Source of the DNA: an uncultured Actinomycetes bacterium
GTDB lineage: Bacteria; Actinomycetota; Acidimicrobiia; Acidimicrobiales; Ilumatobacteraceae
Length of the DNA: 48,353 bases
Direction of reading: 5' to 3'
NCBI GenBank assembly: GCA_937902105.1
Contig: CALGTP010000433.1
Location: 1 to 48,353 of the forward strand
Both the position numbers and the translations under genes were made by a program. Below are positions 26,688 through 34,933 of this stretch, one piece after another (positions within the stretch are counted from its first letter, which is position 1; every line of letters begins with the position of its first letter). The notes beneath the pieces were generated by a model. It saw only the letters and a program-made list of their open reading frames with translations, was not told where the DNA came from and ran no database searches.

Positions 26688-27491
26688 CTACTGACCACCG
26701 AGTTGGCGACTTCGCTCTGTGGCGGCGCGAACAGCCTCAGCAAAAGCAGTCCGAATGGCCTGCGCCTCAAGGATCGCGATCCCCGCCGCGGTTGTACCCC
26801 CGGGCGAAGTCACACTGGCACGTAAATCCTTAGGGTCCTGGCCCTGAGCCAGCAAAGCCGCAGATCCGACGAACAATTGGCGAATCAATAACTCAACGGT
26901 GTCACGCGGCAAACCTTCAGCGACCCCAGCATCCATCAGAGCCTCAGCCACCAAGAAGAGATATCCGGGACCACTGCCGACGAGTCCGGTGACAGCATCT
27001 AATTGCGCTTCGGGCACAGTGACGACAATGCCCACCGACCCTAAAACTGCTTGTGCCCACTCCAAATCGGCCTGGGTGGCATGTGTGCCTCCGGCAATTC
27101 CTGAGGCCCCCTGTCCCACCAGAGCAGGCGTGTTGGGCATCGCTCGGACGACTGCCACTCCAGCACCACAAGCCGACTCAAGGGTTTTCAACGTGACCCC
27201 AGCAGCAATCGACAAAACCCTTGTTGCCCCAGCCCCAACGCAAGCCTGAGCCGCGGCTGGCACATCTGGGGGTTTCACGGCGATAACGGCTGAACCACAT
27301 GGTCCGATCGTGGCCGAAATTGTGACACCTGGGAAAAGTTGCGCCAAGTGTTGGCGACGAGCCTCGAGAACCTCGACGATTATCAGATCACCGGGCGTCA
27401 TAAAGCCCGATGACAACAAACCGCCAGCCAGTGCCGCTCCCATATTTCCACCACCGACGATGGCCAAAATTGCCGAATCAGAAGTACCCAT
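26688..27491 (-). CDS. proC: Pyrroline-5-carboxylate reductase
   Basis: 267 residues. Makes proline from pyrroline-5-carboxylate with NAD(P)H. The Rossmann motif AIVGGGNMGAALAGGLL opens the protein. Other landmarks are VIAVKPPDV, VVRAMPNTPALVGQG and the C-terminal family signature LRASVTSPGGTTAAGIAIL. It lies on the same strand as the MshA-like/YbjN pair, 108 bases downstream, and before the SAM hydrolase. Confidence 0.95.
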   Translation of the reverse strand: MGTSDSAILAIVGGGNMGAALAGGLLSSGFMTPGDLIIVEVLEARRQHLAQLFPGVTISATIGPCGSAVIAVKPPDVPAAAQACVGAGATRVLSIAAGVTLKTLESACGAGVAVVRAMPNTPALVGQGASGIAGGTHATQADLEWAQAVLGSVGIVVTVPEAQLDAVTGLVGSGPGYLFLVAEALMDAGVAEGLPRDTVELLIRQLFVGSAALLAQGQDPKDLRASVTSPGGTTAAGIAILEAQAIRTAFAEAVRAATERSRQLGGQ

Positions 27492-27599
27492 GCTGTCACG
27501 CTAACGCTGTGGAGGCCTCGCCGATGCGACTTCCCAATCACAGTCGGCAAGACCACTGCACTGTGGGTCTCGTTCGCCGACAAAGGGCGAGAGATTTAA

Positions 27600-28070
27600 C
27601 TAGTTCGCAAAGCGTGAGGCAAAGCCGATAGCCAGCAGTGGTCGAAAACACTGCTCAACATAGGCATACAGCGAACCAACAACACGGTCCACTTCGGACT
27701 CCACCAAACCAATCAATGACAACTCGCCACGCAGGTACACCGCGTCTTCAAGTCCCACTGAAAAATGGGCCCCAATCAATTTGTCATTGCGACGTAATAG
27801 GTTCTCATTGAATTCAACGATGTTCTCTTCGGGAGCAGGAAGCACATACGTTTCATAACGCAATGTGCGCTGCCCAAGAGTAAGCCACACGGTGATGTAG
27901 TCCTTGGTCTCACCCTTCATTCGTATATACCAACGGGCACGATATAAGGGATCAGGATCTCCATGATCAATTGCCAAAATTGTTTCATTGACAGATTTGA
28001 GTTTCGCTAACCATTCATCAATTTGGCGTTCAAAGATCGCCAAAGAACCGTCGTCAAAGAGATCACTCAC
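27600..28070 (-). CDS. YbjN-domain protein
   Basis: 156 residues from GTG 28070, which overlaps the glycosyltransferase stop by 4 bases (GTGA); the open frame continues upstream inside that gene. The domain has the type III secretion chaperone-like fold: RWYIRMKGETKDYITVWLTLGQRTLRYETYVLP and LLRRNDKLIGAHFSV are typical family segments (each part of a longer run). In mycobacteria a YbjN protein also follows mshA, so the pair is conserved. Molecular role unknown. Confidence 0.8.
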   Translation of the reverse strand: MSDLFDDGSLAIFERQIDEWLAKLKSVNETILAIDHGDPDPLYRARWYIRMKGETKDYITVWLTLGQRTLRYETYVLPAPEENIVEFNENLLRRNDKLIGAHFSVGLEDAVYLRGELSLIGLVESEVDRVVGSLYAYVEQCFRPLLAIGFASRFAN

Positions 28071-29278
28071 GAGCAGTTCACGAGTGAGCGAGAGGTGATA
28101 TCTGTGTACACCCGACGTAAACGTGCTGCAGCAAAACTCCATGTGTAACGGCGACCACGCTCGGCCGCCGCAATGCCCATCGCAGTCGCGAGAGCAGGAT
28201 TATCAAGAAGTTCTGCAGTGTATTTAGCGAAAACTTCAGGATCACGATCAGCAACGAGATAGCCAGTGCGGCCATGATCAACAAGCGATAACAAACCACC
28301 GACGGCGTTGGCAATGACAGGAATGCCACACGCAGCAGCTTCAAGGGCCACAAGCCCAAAACTTTCTGAACGACTCGGGACCCAAACAGCGTCGGCGGAA
28401 CGGTAATACGTTGACAACATGTGGTGCGCTTGCGCTTCAACGAAGTGCACCTGGCGAGTCAAACCCAATTCAGCGATCAGTGCCTGGACGCGAAGAACTT
28501 CTGTGTCGCCATTCGAACCACTCGCTCCGCCAACGACATATAACTGTGCATCGCGACGACCAAGAGCGGCTAAAGCGCGAACTGCAACATCAACTCCCTT
28601 GAGGGGCTGAATGCGTCCGACGAATAACAACACTGGTCCGTCACCCATTGCGAGTGCCGCACGAGCGCCGCGCTTATCACCAGGTGTGAAGAAGGCATGT
28701 TCAACACCTGGCGCAACGATTTCTAAAACACCAGGCGGGTTGCCATACAGACGACGGAACTGATCTTCTTCTTCATCGCAACTCACACAAATCGCATCAG
28801 CACACCCAATGATTTGGGCTTCGGCTCTTTCACGACGTTCTGGTTCGGGATCGCCGCCTTCGGCTTTGACTCGAGCCAAGGTATGAAAAGTCGTCACGAG
28901 GGGGACATCTAGTTCGTGTTTGAGCACGTGCCCAGATAAGCCCGACAACCAATAATTGGCATGCACGACATCAGCTGGGTGATTGCGGCGAATGTCGTCG
29001 AGTACCAAATCGGTGAACGTTGGAACGAGAGACTCAAGTTCTTCCTTGGGCAAAGCGAACTCACCAGCGGGAATGTGAATCACCCGATGATTGGGCTCAA
29101 CCAAGATTTCTCGGGGCAAACCAGAGCGCCACTCACGGGTATAAGTCGTGACTTCAACGCCGGCGTGGGCCAGACCCGCCACGAGTTCGCGGACGTACAC
29201 ATTCATCCCACCCGAATCCCCAACCCCTGGCTGAGCCAGAGGCGAGGTGTGCAAAGAGAGCATGGCTACGCGCGTCAT
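28067..29278 (-). CDS. mshA: MshA-like glycosyltransferase (GT4 family)
   Basis: 403 residues from ATG 29278 (an upstream TTG is possible). GT-B fold. The N-terminal donor-side loop LHTSPLAQPGVGDSGGMNVYV is characteristic of MshA, which adds GlcNAc to inositol-3-phosphate in mycothiol synthesis. The C-terminal lobe has VGRIQPLKGVDVAVRAL and the E-x7-E type motif in SRSESFGLVALEAAACG. YbjN follows and a phosphoglycerate-mutase-like gene is near, as around mycobacterial mshA. Other GT4 functions cannot be excluded, as no other mycothiol gene is in view. Confidence 0.75.
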   Translation of the reverse strand: MTRVAMLSLHTSPLAQPGVGDSGGMNVYVRELVAGLAHAGVEVTTYTREWRSGLPREILVEPNHRVIHIPAGEFALPKEELESLVPTFTDLVLDDIRRNHPADVVHANYWLSGLSGHVLKHELDVPLVTTFHTLARVKAEGGDPEPERRERAEAQIIGCADAICVSCDEEEDQFRRLYGNPPGVLEIVAPGVEHAFFTPGDKRGARAALAMGDGPVLLFVGRIQPLKGVDVAVRALAALGRRDAQLYVVGGASGSNGDTEVLRVQALIAELGLTRQVHFVEAQAHHMLSTYYRSADAVWVPSRSESFGLVALEAAACGIPVIANAVGGLLSLVDHGRTGYLVADRDPEVFAKYTAELLDNPALATAMGIAAAERGRRYTWSFAAARLRRVYTDITSRSLVNCS

Positions 29279-29338
29279 CAACTTTGGAAACTATCGCTGA
29301 TCTTTAACCTTTGCCCGAACGAGCCTTCAACAACTGCG

Positions 29339-29842
29339 TCAGTTTTGTAACAAAGTGTCCACGGAGGCGTCCCCATCGCGGTAGCGACGCACCAATTCCG
29401 CCGTTAAAGCGTCAATCCGATCAAATAGCTGACGGCGCAAGTCAGACTGCGCCGACTCAAAAACCTGTATCCCATTTTCCAATGAGGTCAGACCCAAGTC
29501 ATCAAGGTCGGCCATGTTGTCAAATCCCAAACTGTCGCACAACACATCAAACTCGGCCAGCAAGGGATGATCCGCGCTGACCTCGGTGTCTCGTGGTGGA
29601 CGCGCAGATCCAGTACTGGGCGCAGGGCCCACCCCAGAACGCACGATCTCGGCAACAGAGACAGCTCCACTTCCGTCAGCCCTATGACGCTTCACGGCAG
29701 TCACTAAATCAAGACGACCTTGGGCTAGTCGACGCACGAATGAGACGGCATCTTCTTGCTGACGCAAAGTATCGCGCTCGGCGCGGAGATCCGGCAATGA
29801 CAACGAGGCTGGATCGCCCGATGGATTCGCTGTCTGATTCAT
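29339..29842 (-). CDS. RsiG-like protein with c-di-GMP-binding motif
   Basis: 167 residues, two helical regions separated by a flexible Ala/Pro/Gly-rich linker. The first helix carries Glu30-X3-Ser34-X2-Arg37-X3-Gln41-X3-Asp45, an exact match to the E(X3)S(X2)R(X3)Q(X3)D motif of the Streptomyces anti-sigma factor RsiG (formerly AmfC). The second helix carries Glu129-X3-Ser133-X2-Arg136-X3-Phe140-X3-Asp144, the same motif with Gln replaced by Phe. RsiG binds c-di-GMP and holds the sigma factor WhiG. No sigma factor lies here. The ATG overlaps the MoaD-like stop (ATGA), with GGAGGA inside that gene as ribosome binding site. Confidence 0.75.
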   Translation of the reverse strand: MNQTANPSGDPASLSLPDLRAERDTLRQQEDAVSFVRRLAQGRLDLVTAVKRHRADGSGAVSVAEIVRSGVGPAPSTGSARPPRDTEVSADHPLLAEFDVLCDSLGFDNMADLDDLGLTSLENGIQVFESAQSDLRRQLFDRIDALTAELVRRYRDGDASVDTLLQN

Positions 29843-30081
29843 GAACTTCCTCCAGAGACGGGTGGCAATACCGCTACTTCATCATTGTCGCCCACGGCTG
29901 TCAAACCGGGTACCGATTCTCCGTTTAACCAAATTCGACACGTTGGCACTAAGTCAGCAAAGGACTGTCCATACCGTTGGATGGCGCTGGCAATGACCTC
30001 ATCAACCGTTGACCCTGCCACAGTATCGCTTGATGTACCGGCCACTTCACGGGCTCGGGCAAATAGACGCAGAGTTGCCAC
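29839..30081 (-). CDS. MoaD/ThiS-family small sulfur-carrier-like protein
   Basis: 80 residues from GTG 30081. Ubiquitin-like beta-grasp fold signs: LRLFARAREVAG at the start, VDEVIASAIQRYG, WLNGE, and DNDEVAVLPPVSGG at the end. Canonical MoaD ends in the diglycine used for adenylation and thiocarboxylation; here two serines follow (PPVSGGSS). The glycine codons GGA-GGA also act as the ribosome binding site for the next gene. No moaA, moaE or protease gene lies in the window, so the sulfur-transfer role is uncertain. Confidence 0.7.
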   Translation of the reverse strand: MATLRLFARAREVAGTSSDTVAGSTVDEVIASAIQRYGQSFADLVPTCRIWLNGESVPGLTAVGDNDEVAVLPPVSGGSS

Positions 30082-30133
30082 CCATCTGAGCGTACCCGCA
30101 CTACCCTCGTTGGTCGTGCCTCAACAAGTTGCA

Positions 30134-30754
30134 ATGACGAATACCCGTGTACTTGTACTGCGACATGGACAAAGTGAATGGAACGCTCTTGGGCGCTGGC
30201 AAGGCCAAGCAAATCCGCCCCTGACGAGCCTTGGAATCCAACAAGCCGCCGACGCCGCAGGCTTACTCGGCACGCAATGTCCTCACTTTGACCTCGTGAT
30301 CACTAGCAATCTTGAGCGAGCACACCTCACAGGCCAAACAATCGCCCAGATACTCGGTGTACCAACAGTGCACGTTGACAACCGGTGGCAAGAAAATGAT
30401 GCTGGTGAATGGCAGGGTCTGACCCCTGACGAGATCAGCGTGCAGTGGCCTGGCTACCTAGAAAGTGGACGTCGCCCACCACATTTTGAAACCGAAGAAT
30501 CGACCAACCAACGCGTCGACGCTGCGCTCGATGCGATCGCCCAAGAAAATCGTGGCAAGTGCATCTTGGTGATTTCTCACGGTGGAGTACTGCGGTTATT
30601 GCGTGCCCATCTCGGCGGGCAGGATCAACGCTTCCCCAACTTGTCCGGATCATGGTTTGAACACAATGAATCCAGCGGATGGCACCTCGGCTCATTGCTC
30701 TACCCACTTCAACTCATTGCCGATGATCTGCGTAATAATGGCGTCGTTGAATGA
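30134..30754 (+). CDS. Histidine phosphatase / phosphoglycerate mutase family protein
   Basis: 206 residues from ATG 30134; the frame is open further upstream but overlaps the divergent MoaD-like gene. The catalytic motif is VLVLRHGQSEWNALGRWQG (His near residue 11), and other family residues are in SNLERAHLTGQTIA, WQENDAGEWQG and VISHGGVLRLL. The family covers phosphoglycerate mutases and small-molecule phosphatases; the substrate is not readable here. It overlaps the MFS gene by 4 bases. Confidence 0.85.
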   Translation: MTNTRVLVLRHGQSEWNALGRWQGQANPPLTSLGIQQAADAAGLLGTQCPHFDLVITSNLERAHLTGQTIAQILGVPTVHVDNRWQENDAGEWQGLTPDEISVQWPGYLESGRRPPHFETEESTNQRVDAALDAIAQENRGKCILVISHGGVLRLLRAHLGGQDQRFPNLSGSWFEHNESSGWHLGSLLYPLQLIADDLRNNGVVE

Positions 30755-31956
30755 GCACTCAACGACGACTCATTGATCGCTTTCTCGACGATTCATACTC
30801 TCCCGAAACTCGTCGTCACGTCGGCACTTTGACCATTGCTCGAATAACTACAAATGGTTGCTTTCGATTTGCTCCTCCATTTTTAGCGAGTATTTCACGC
30901 GACTTCAATATCAGTTTGTCGCGTCTTGGTTTAGCCCTGATGTTCACTGAAATCACAATGGCCATTGCTCCCATTCTTGGTTCGTATGTGGACCGCGTCC
31001 ATCGTCGCACCGCCATGGCGGGTGGTCTGCTTGGACTTTCAGGGGCGACTGCTTTAGCAGCCGCGAGTCCATCGCTGTGGGTCTTCATGATCGGCATCTT
31101 GCTGCTCGGCATCTGCAAATTTATTTTTGATATGGGACTCGCTGCTTGGGTGAATGACCATGTTGACTACGAACGACGCGGTCGGGTCATCGGCCTCACC
31201 GAAACATCATGGGCACTTGGTTTACTCATCGGCGTCACATCAATGGGCCTTGTGGCCTCGGCCACATCGTGGCGTTGGGGATACGCCGCGGGAGCGCTCA
31301 GTGTGGCACTGATGGCGGTGGTGGTCGCCATGCGTCTTGATGGACATGATGTCGTAGGTTCGCAACGCATTCAACAAACGCAAAAACATCCGATGCCTGC
31401 GCGGGGCTTTTGGATTGTTGGGGCGATGTTTTTTCTGATGGCAGCAAGTCAAACAATGTTTGTCACCTTCGGTTCTTGGCTTGACGACGAATTTGGTTTC
31501 ACTGAAGCAGGAATATCCGCAGTGGCCTTTGGACTTGGGGCCTTCGAACTTTTTGCATCGATCACCAGTGCACGCCGCACTGATCTATGGGGTAAAGAAC
31601 GCAGCGCAATACTGGGCGCAGGACTCATTGTCCCAGCCGGCTTATTGCTCACCGTTGGACATAACCACTTGATTTCTGGGCTGATTTTATTGGGCATTTA
31701 CCTTCTCGGATTCGAATTTGCGATTGTCAGTTTGTTGCCCCTCGGAGCAAACCTGATCACCAATTCGCCCGCTCGCGGTCTGGGTATCGTCCTCGCTGGC
31801 GGCGCTTTAGGTAGGGCCAGCATGTCTGTTATCGCCACTGCCACTTATGACTCATTCGGCATTAATGTTCCTGCGTTCATTGGCGCCTGCTCGGCCTTAT
31901 GCACAATCTTGTGCATGATGGCTTACAGCCGTACAACCAAAGTGTCGGTTCTTTAG
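30751..31956 (+). CDS. MFS transporter
   Basis: 401 residues with about twelve hydrophobic helices in two halves. A typical MFS loop motif lies between helices 2 and 3 (GSYVDRVHRRTAMAGG, near residue 74) and a second basic loop in the first half (DYERRGRVIGLTETSWALG). Substrate unknown. The start overlaps the phosphatase stop (ATGA), so the two are likely cotranscribed. Its stop overlaps the convergent nadE stop by 4 bases. Confidence 0.85.
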   Translation: MSTQRRLIDRFLDDSYSPETRRHVGTLTIARITTNGCFRFAPPFLASISRDFNISLSRLGLALMFTEITMAIAPILGSYVDRVHRRTAMAGGLLGLSGATALAAASPSLWVFMIGILLLGICKFIFDMGLAAWVNDHVDYERRGRVIGLTETSWALGLLIGVTSMGLVASATSWRWGYAAGALSVALMAVVVAMRLDGHDVVGSQRIQQTQKHPMPARGFWIVGAMFFLMAASQTMFVTFGSWLDDEFGFTEAGISAVAFGLGAFELFASITSARRTDLWGKERSAILGAGLIVPAGLLLTVGHNHLISGLILLGIYLLGFEFAIVSLLPLGANLITNSPARGLGIVLAGGALGRASMSVIATATYDSFGINVPAFIGACSALCTILCMMAYSRTTKVSVL

Positions 31957-33602
31957 CCGCGATAACCATTCGTAATCGGAAGTCGGCGATCTTTACCAAA
32001 TGCCTTTTCAGAAACGCGCACCCCAGGTGCTCCCTGACGCCGTTTGTATTCACTGAGATCAACGAGACGCGCTATACGTCGCACGATGTCTTCAGGGTGA
32101 CCCAACTCAATGATTTCGGCGGCTGTGCGATCTTGTTCGACATATAACGCCAAGATCGGATCAAGAATGTCATAGGGCGGCAGGCTTTGATCATCACGTT
32201 GATCGGGACGCAATTCGGCTGACGGCGGTTTTGTGAGCACTGACTCGGGAATGATCTCGCGACCTGCTCGTTCATTGACATAGCGACTTAGACCAAAGAC
32301 GTCGGTCTTTAACAAATCTTTGATCACTGCATACCCCCCTACGGAGTCGCCATAGATAGTGAAATAGCCAACAGCCAGTTCGCTCTTGTTCCCGGTCGTT
32401 AAAACCATCCATCCAAACTTGTTTGACAGAGCCATCAGAATCTGGCCACGACACCGACTCTGCAAGTTTTCTTCAGTGAGGTCTGCCTCTCGACCTGCAA
32501 AACTAGGAGCAAGCATCGCAAGATACGCTTCAAAAACTGGCTCAATGGAAATAGTTTGACAGTCAATTCCTAAAGCACGAGCAAGAGCATAGGCGTCAGT
32601 CTTAGAACCATCAGATGAATATCGCGAAGGCATCGCCACACCGTGAACATGTTCAGCACCCAAAGCCTCAACTGCTAAGGCGGCGACTATTGATGAGTCG
32701 ATTCCGCCAGACAAACCAATGACAACATCAGTGAACTTGTTCTTACGAACATAATCGCGTGTTCCTAGAACAAGCGCACCGTACATTTCTTCATACCGAC
32801 TACTGATCGGAGCAACAGTGGTTTGTGTATTCGTTGTGCTTGCCAGATCGAGTTCTACAACCGTGAGACCAGTCGCAAACTGCGGCGCACGCGCTAACAT
32901 TTTTCCAGCGGCATCAAAGACCATTGAGGAACCATCAAAGACCAATTCGTCTTGACCACCCACCTGATTGACATAGACAATCGCACAATTGTTTTCAAGC
33001 GCCCGATCACTGAGCATCTCTTGTCGTTGCAACAACTTGCCGCTATGAAATGGGGAACCGTTGATATTGATATTGACTTGTGCCCCACTGCGCGCCTGCT
33101 CAGCAACTGGTCCATCGGCTCGCCAAATGTCTTCGCAAATAGAGACAGCAAATTTTATTCCAGCAACCTCAAAAATCTGGTACTCGCCCGAGCCCGGCGC
33201 AAATGTCCGCTCCTCGTCAAAGACGTCATAGTTCGGCAGATGGCGCTTGTAGTAGACGCCTCGAATCGCGCCATGGGAGCACACTGCGGCGGCGTTATAA
33301 ATCACAGGTTGACCAGAAGATGTTTGTTCGCCAATACCTCGATCAACAAAACCGATGACCGCCACGCAGGACCCTGTGAGTTTGGCAAGATCTTCAAGAA
33401 CGATGTGATTATCACGCACGAAGCCAGATTTCAGCACAAGGTCTTCGGGCGGGTATCCAGTGACGGACAATTCGCTGAAAGCCACAATGTCGCATTTTGC
33501 GTCTACTGCCTCGGCATATAGACCGGCGATCAGGGCGCGATTACCCGCCAGGTCGCCCACAGTGGGGTTCATCTGCGCCAGGCCGATTCGCAAAGTTGCC
33601 AT
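31953..33602 (-). CDS. nadE: Glutamine-dependent NAD+ synthetase
   Basis: 549 residues, two domains. The N-terminal carbon-nitrogen hydrolase domain has the Glu-Lys-Cys triad in AFSELSVTGYPPEDL, YYKRHLPNYDVFDE and SICEDIW. The C-terminal synthetase domain has the ATP pyrophosphatase loop GLSGGIDSSIVAAL, LTTGNKSELAVGYFT and GGYAVIKDLLKTDV. It amidates deamido-NAD with glutamine as ammonia source, which links it to the nearby glutamine synthetase genes. Family-normal length for this shorter actinobacterial type. Confidence 0.95.
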   Translation of the reverse strand: MATLRIGLAQMNPTVGDLAGNRALIAGLYAEAVDAKCDIVAFSELSVTGYPPEDLVLKSGFVRDNHIVLEDLAKLTGSCVAVIGFVDRGIGEQTSSGQPVIYNAAAVCSHGAIRGVYYKRHLPNYDVFDEERTFAPGSGEYQIFEVAGIKFAVSICEDIWRADGPVAEQARSGAQVNININGSPFHSGKLLQRQEMLSDRALENNCAIVYVNQVGGQDELVFDGSSMVFDAAGKMLARAPQFATGLTVVELDLASTTNTQTTVAPISSRYEEMYGALVLGTRDYVRKNKFTDVVIGLSGGIDSSIVAALAVEALGAEHVHGVAMPSRYSSDGSKTDAYALARALGIDCQTISIEPVFEAYLAMLAPSFAGREADLTEENLQSRCRGQILMALSNKFGWMVLTTGNKSELAVGYFTIYGDSVGGYAVIKDLLKTDVFGLSRYVNERAGREIIPESVLTKPPSAELRPDQRDDQSLPPYDILDPILALYVEQDRTAAEIIELGHPEDIVRRIARLVDLSEYKRRQGAPGVRVSEKAFGKDRRLPITNGYRG

Positions 33603-33651
33603 ATCTGTGAGGCTAACCGCGCCGTCGGTGTGGTCATCTGAGTCTTTAACG

Positions 33652-33724
33652 GTTACCGTTCAGGGACGGTTTTGACCCAAATGTTCGCGCTGTTTGGTCC
33701 GTCACGGTTCACACAGCGTTCACA
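33652..33724 (+). promoter_or_regulatory. GTTCA/GTTAC repeats upstream of glutamine synthetase II
   Basis: GTTAC-N6-GGGAC (33652-33667) resembles the actinobacterial GlnR half-site pattern GTNAC-N6-GAAAC. Further on, GTTCACA occurs twice with an 11-base period (33707-33713 and 33718-33724). A GlnR-like regulator gene lies at 36298. The match is imperfect and the call is tentative. Confidence 0.3.
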
Positions 33725-33818
33725 ATCGGGCAACGACGGAGAAATGCCCCCCTGCGAGCCTTTCACTGCCCCGTACAACTAGCCCGGCATCGCCGGATCA
33801 AAATCCCTGGAGGACCAA

Positions 33819-34826
33819 GTGGCCTATCAAGCCGAATACATCTGGATCGACGGCACTGCGCCAACGCCCCTTCTACGCTCAAAAACAAAGATCTTGGCTG
33901 ATGATGTCACGACACCTCCAGGTTGGGGTTTCGACGGTTCGTCGACAAACCAGGCCTCAGGCGATGCATCCGACTGCGCATTGAACCCAGTCTTCACTTG
34001 TCCCGATCCCATCCGTGGTGGAGACAACATCCTCGTGTTATGTGAAGTCTTACTTGCCACAACTGGCAAGCCACACCCCACTAACACTCGTGCAGCATGC
34101 GCCAAAGCCGCCAAGAAGTTCGCTGATCAAGAAATGATCTTCGGTATCGAGCAGGAATACACCATGATGCGTCCGGACGGTCGCCCTCTTGGTTTTCCTG
34201 CCGGCGGTGGATTCCCAGAACCTCAAGGTCCCTACTACTGCGGTGTTGGTACAGGTCGAGTCATCGGTCGTGACATCGTTGAAGAGCACACGCAGGCTTG
34301 CATGGATGCCGGTTTGATGATTGAAGGAACCAATGCTGAAGTCATGCCTGGTCAGTGGGAATACCAAATTGGTGCCGCTGATGCGATGACTGTCGGCGAT
34401 CACATGCAGATTGCGCGCTGGTTATTGCATCGCATCGCTGAAGATTACGACGTAGTGATCTCCCTCGCCGCCAAGCCGCAAAAGGGTGACTGGAACGGAG
34501 CTGGTGCGCACACCAACTTCTCCACCAAGGCAATGCGTAACGACAAGGACATGAAGGCAATCACCGCGGCTTGTAATGCCATCGGCAAAAAAGTCATGGA
34601 GCACGTCACCAACTACGGACACGACATCGAAAGCCGCCTCACTGGCAAGCACGAGACCGCTCCATGGAACAAGTTCAGTTACGGCGTGTCAGATCGTGGA
34701 GCCTCCATCCGTATTCCTTTCCAGGTTGAAAAGACCGGTCGGGGCTACGCCGAGGACCGTCGTCCAAACGCCAACATGGACCCTTACACCGTCTGCCGAC
34801 TTATCCTTGAGACGGTTTGCGGCTGA
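33819..34826 (+). CDS. glnII: Glutamine synthetase type II
   Basis: 335 residues from a GTG start with GGAGG placed 5-7 bases upstream. This is the eukaryotic-type, octa/decameric GSII found in some actinobacteria and rhizobia. Motifs seen are WGFDGSSTNQASG, FGIEQEYTMM, EGTNAEVMPGQWEYQIG, GDWNGAGAHTNFSTKAMR and the C-terminal RRPNANMDPYTVCRLI. ATP-dependent amidation of glutamate. Next to a GSI gene on the same strand, 107 bases downstream, and a GlnR-like regulator. Confidence 0.95.
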   Translation: MAYQAEYIWIDGTAPTPLLRSKTKILADDVTTPPGWGFDGSSTNQASGDASDCALNPVFTCPDPIRGGDNILVLCEVLLATTGKPHPTNTRAACAKAAKKFADQEMIFGIEQEYTMMRPDGRPLGFPAGGGFPEPQGPYYCGVGTGRVIGRDIVEEHTQACMDAGLMIEGTNAEVMPGQWEYQIGAADAMTVGDHMQIARWLLHRIAEDYDVVISLAAKPQKGDWNGAGAHTNFSTKAMRNDKDMKAITAACNAIGKKVMEHVTNYGHDIESRLTGKHETAPWNKFSYGVSDRGASIRIPFQVEKTGRGYAEDRRPNANMDPYTVCRLILETVCG

Positions 34827-34867
34827 AATTAGTACCACTCCTCGCTTGAGGGGAATAAAAACGTTGT

Positions 34868-34891
34868 GGGGGCTGGGGAAACCTGGCCCCC
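34868..34891 (+). other. Hairpin with GNRA tetraloop between glnII and glnA
   Basis: A 10-bp stem closes on a GAAA tetraloop: GGGGGC pairs with GCCCCC, then two G-U pairs and two G-C pairs. It is followed by ATGTCATTT, not a T-run, so it is not a standard intrinsic terminator. It sits 43 bases before the glnA start. A smaller hairpin (CTCCTC/GAGGGG, loop GCTT) lies at about 34840-34855. It may attenuate or stabilise the glnII-glnA mRNA. Confidence 0.5.
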
Positions 34892-34933
34892 ATGTCATTT
34901 ATCCAAGACCTACGGCAGAATAGGAGGATGAAC

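Noticed and set aside
31805-31820. TTTAGGTAGGG inside the MFS gene as a fourth copy of the palindromic repeat
   Set aside because: Only about ten bases match and the rest of the 65-bp element is absent; it is coding sequence.
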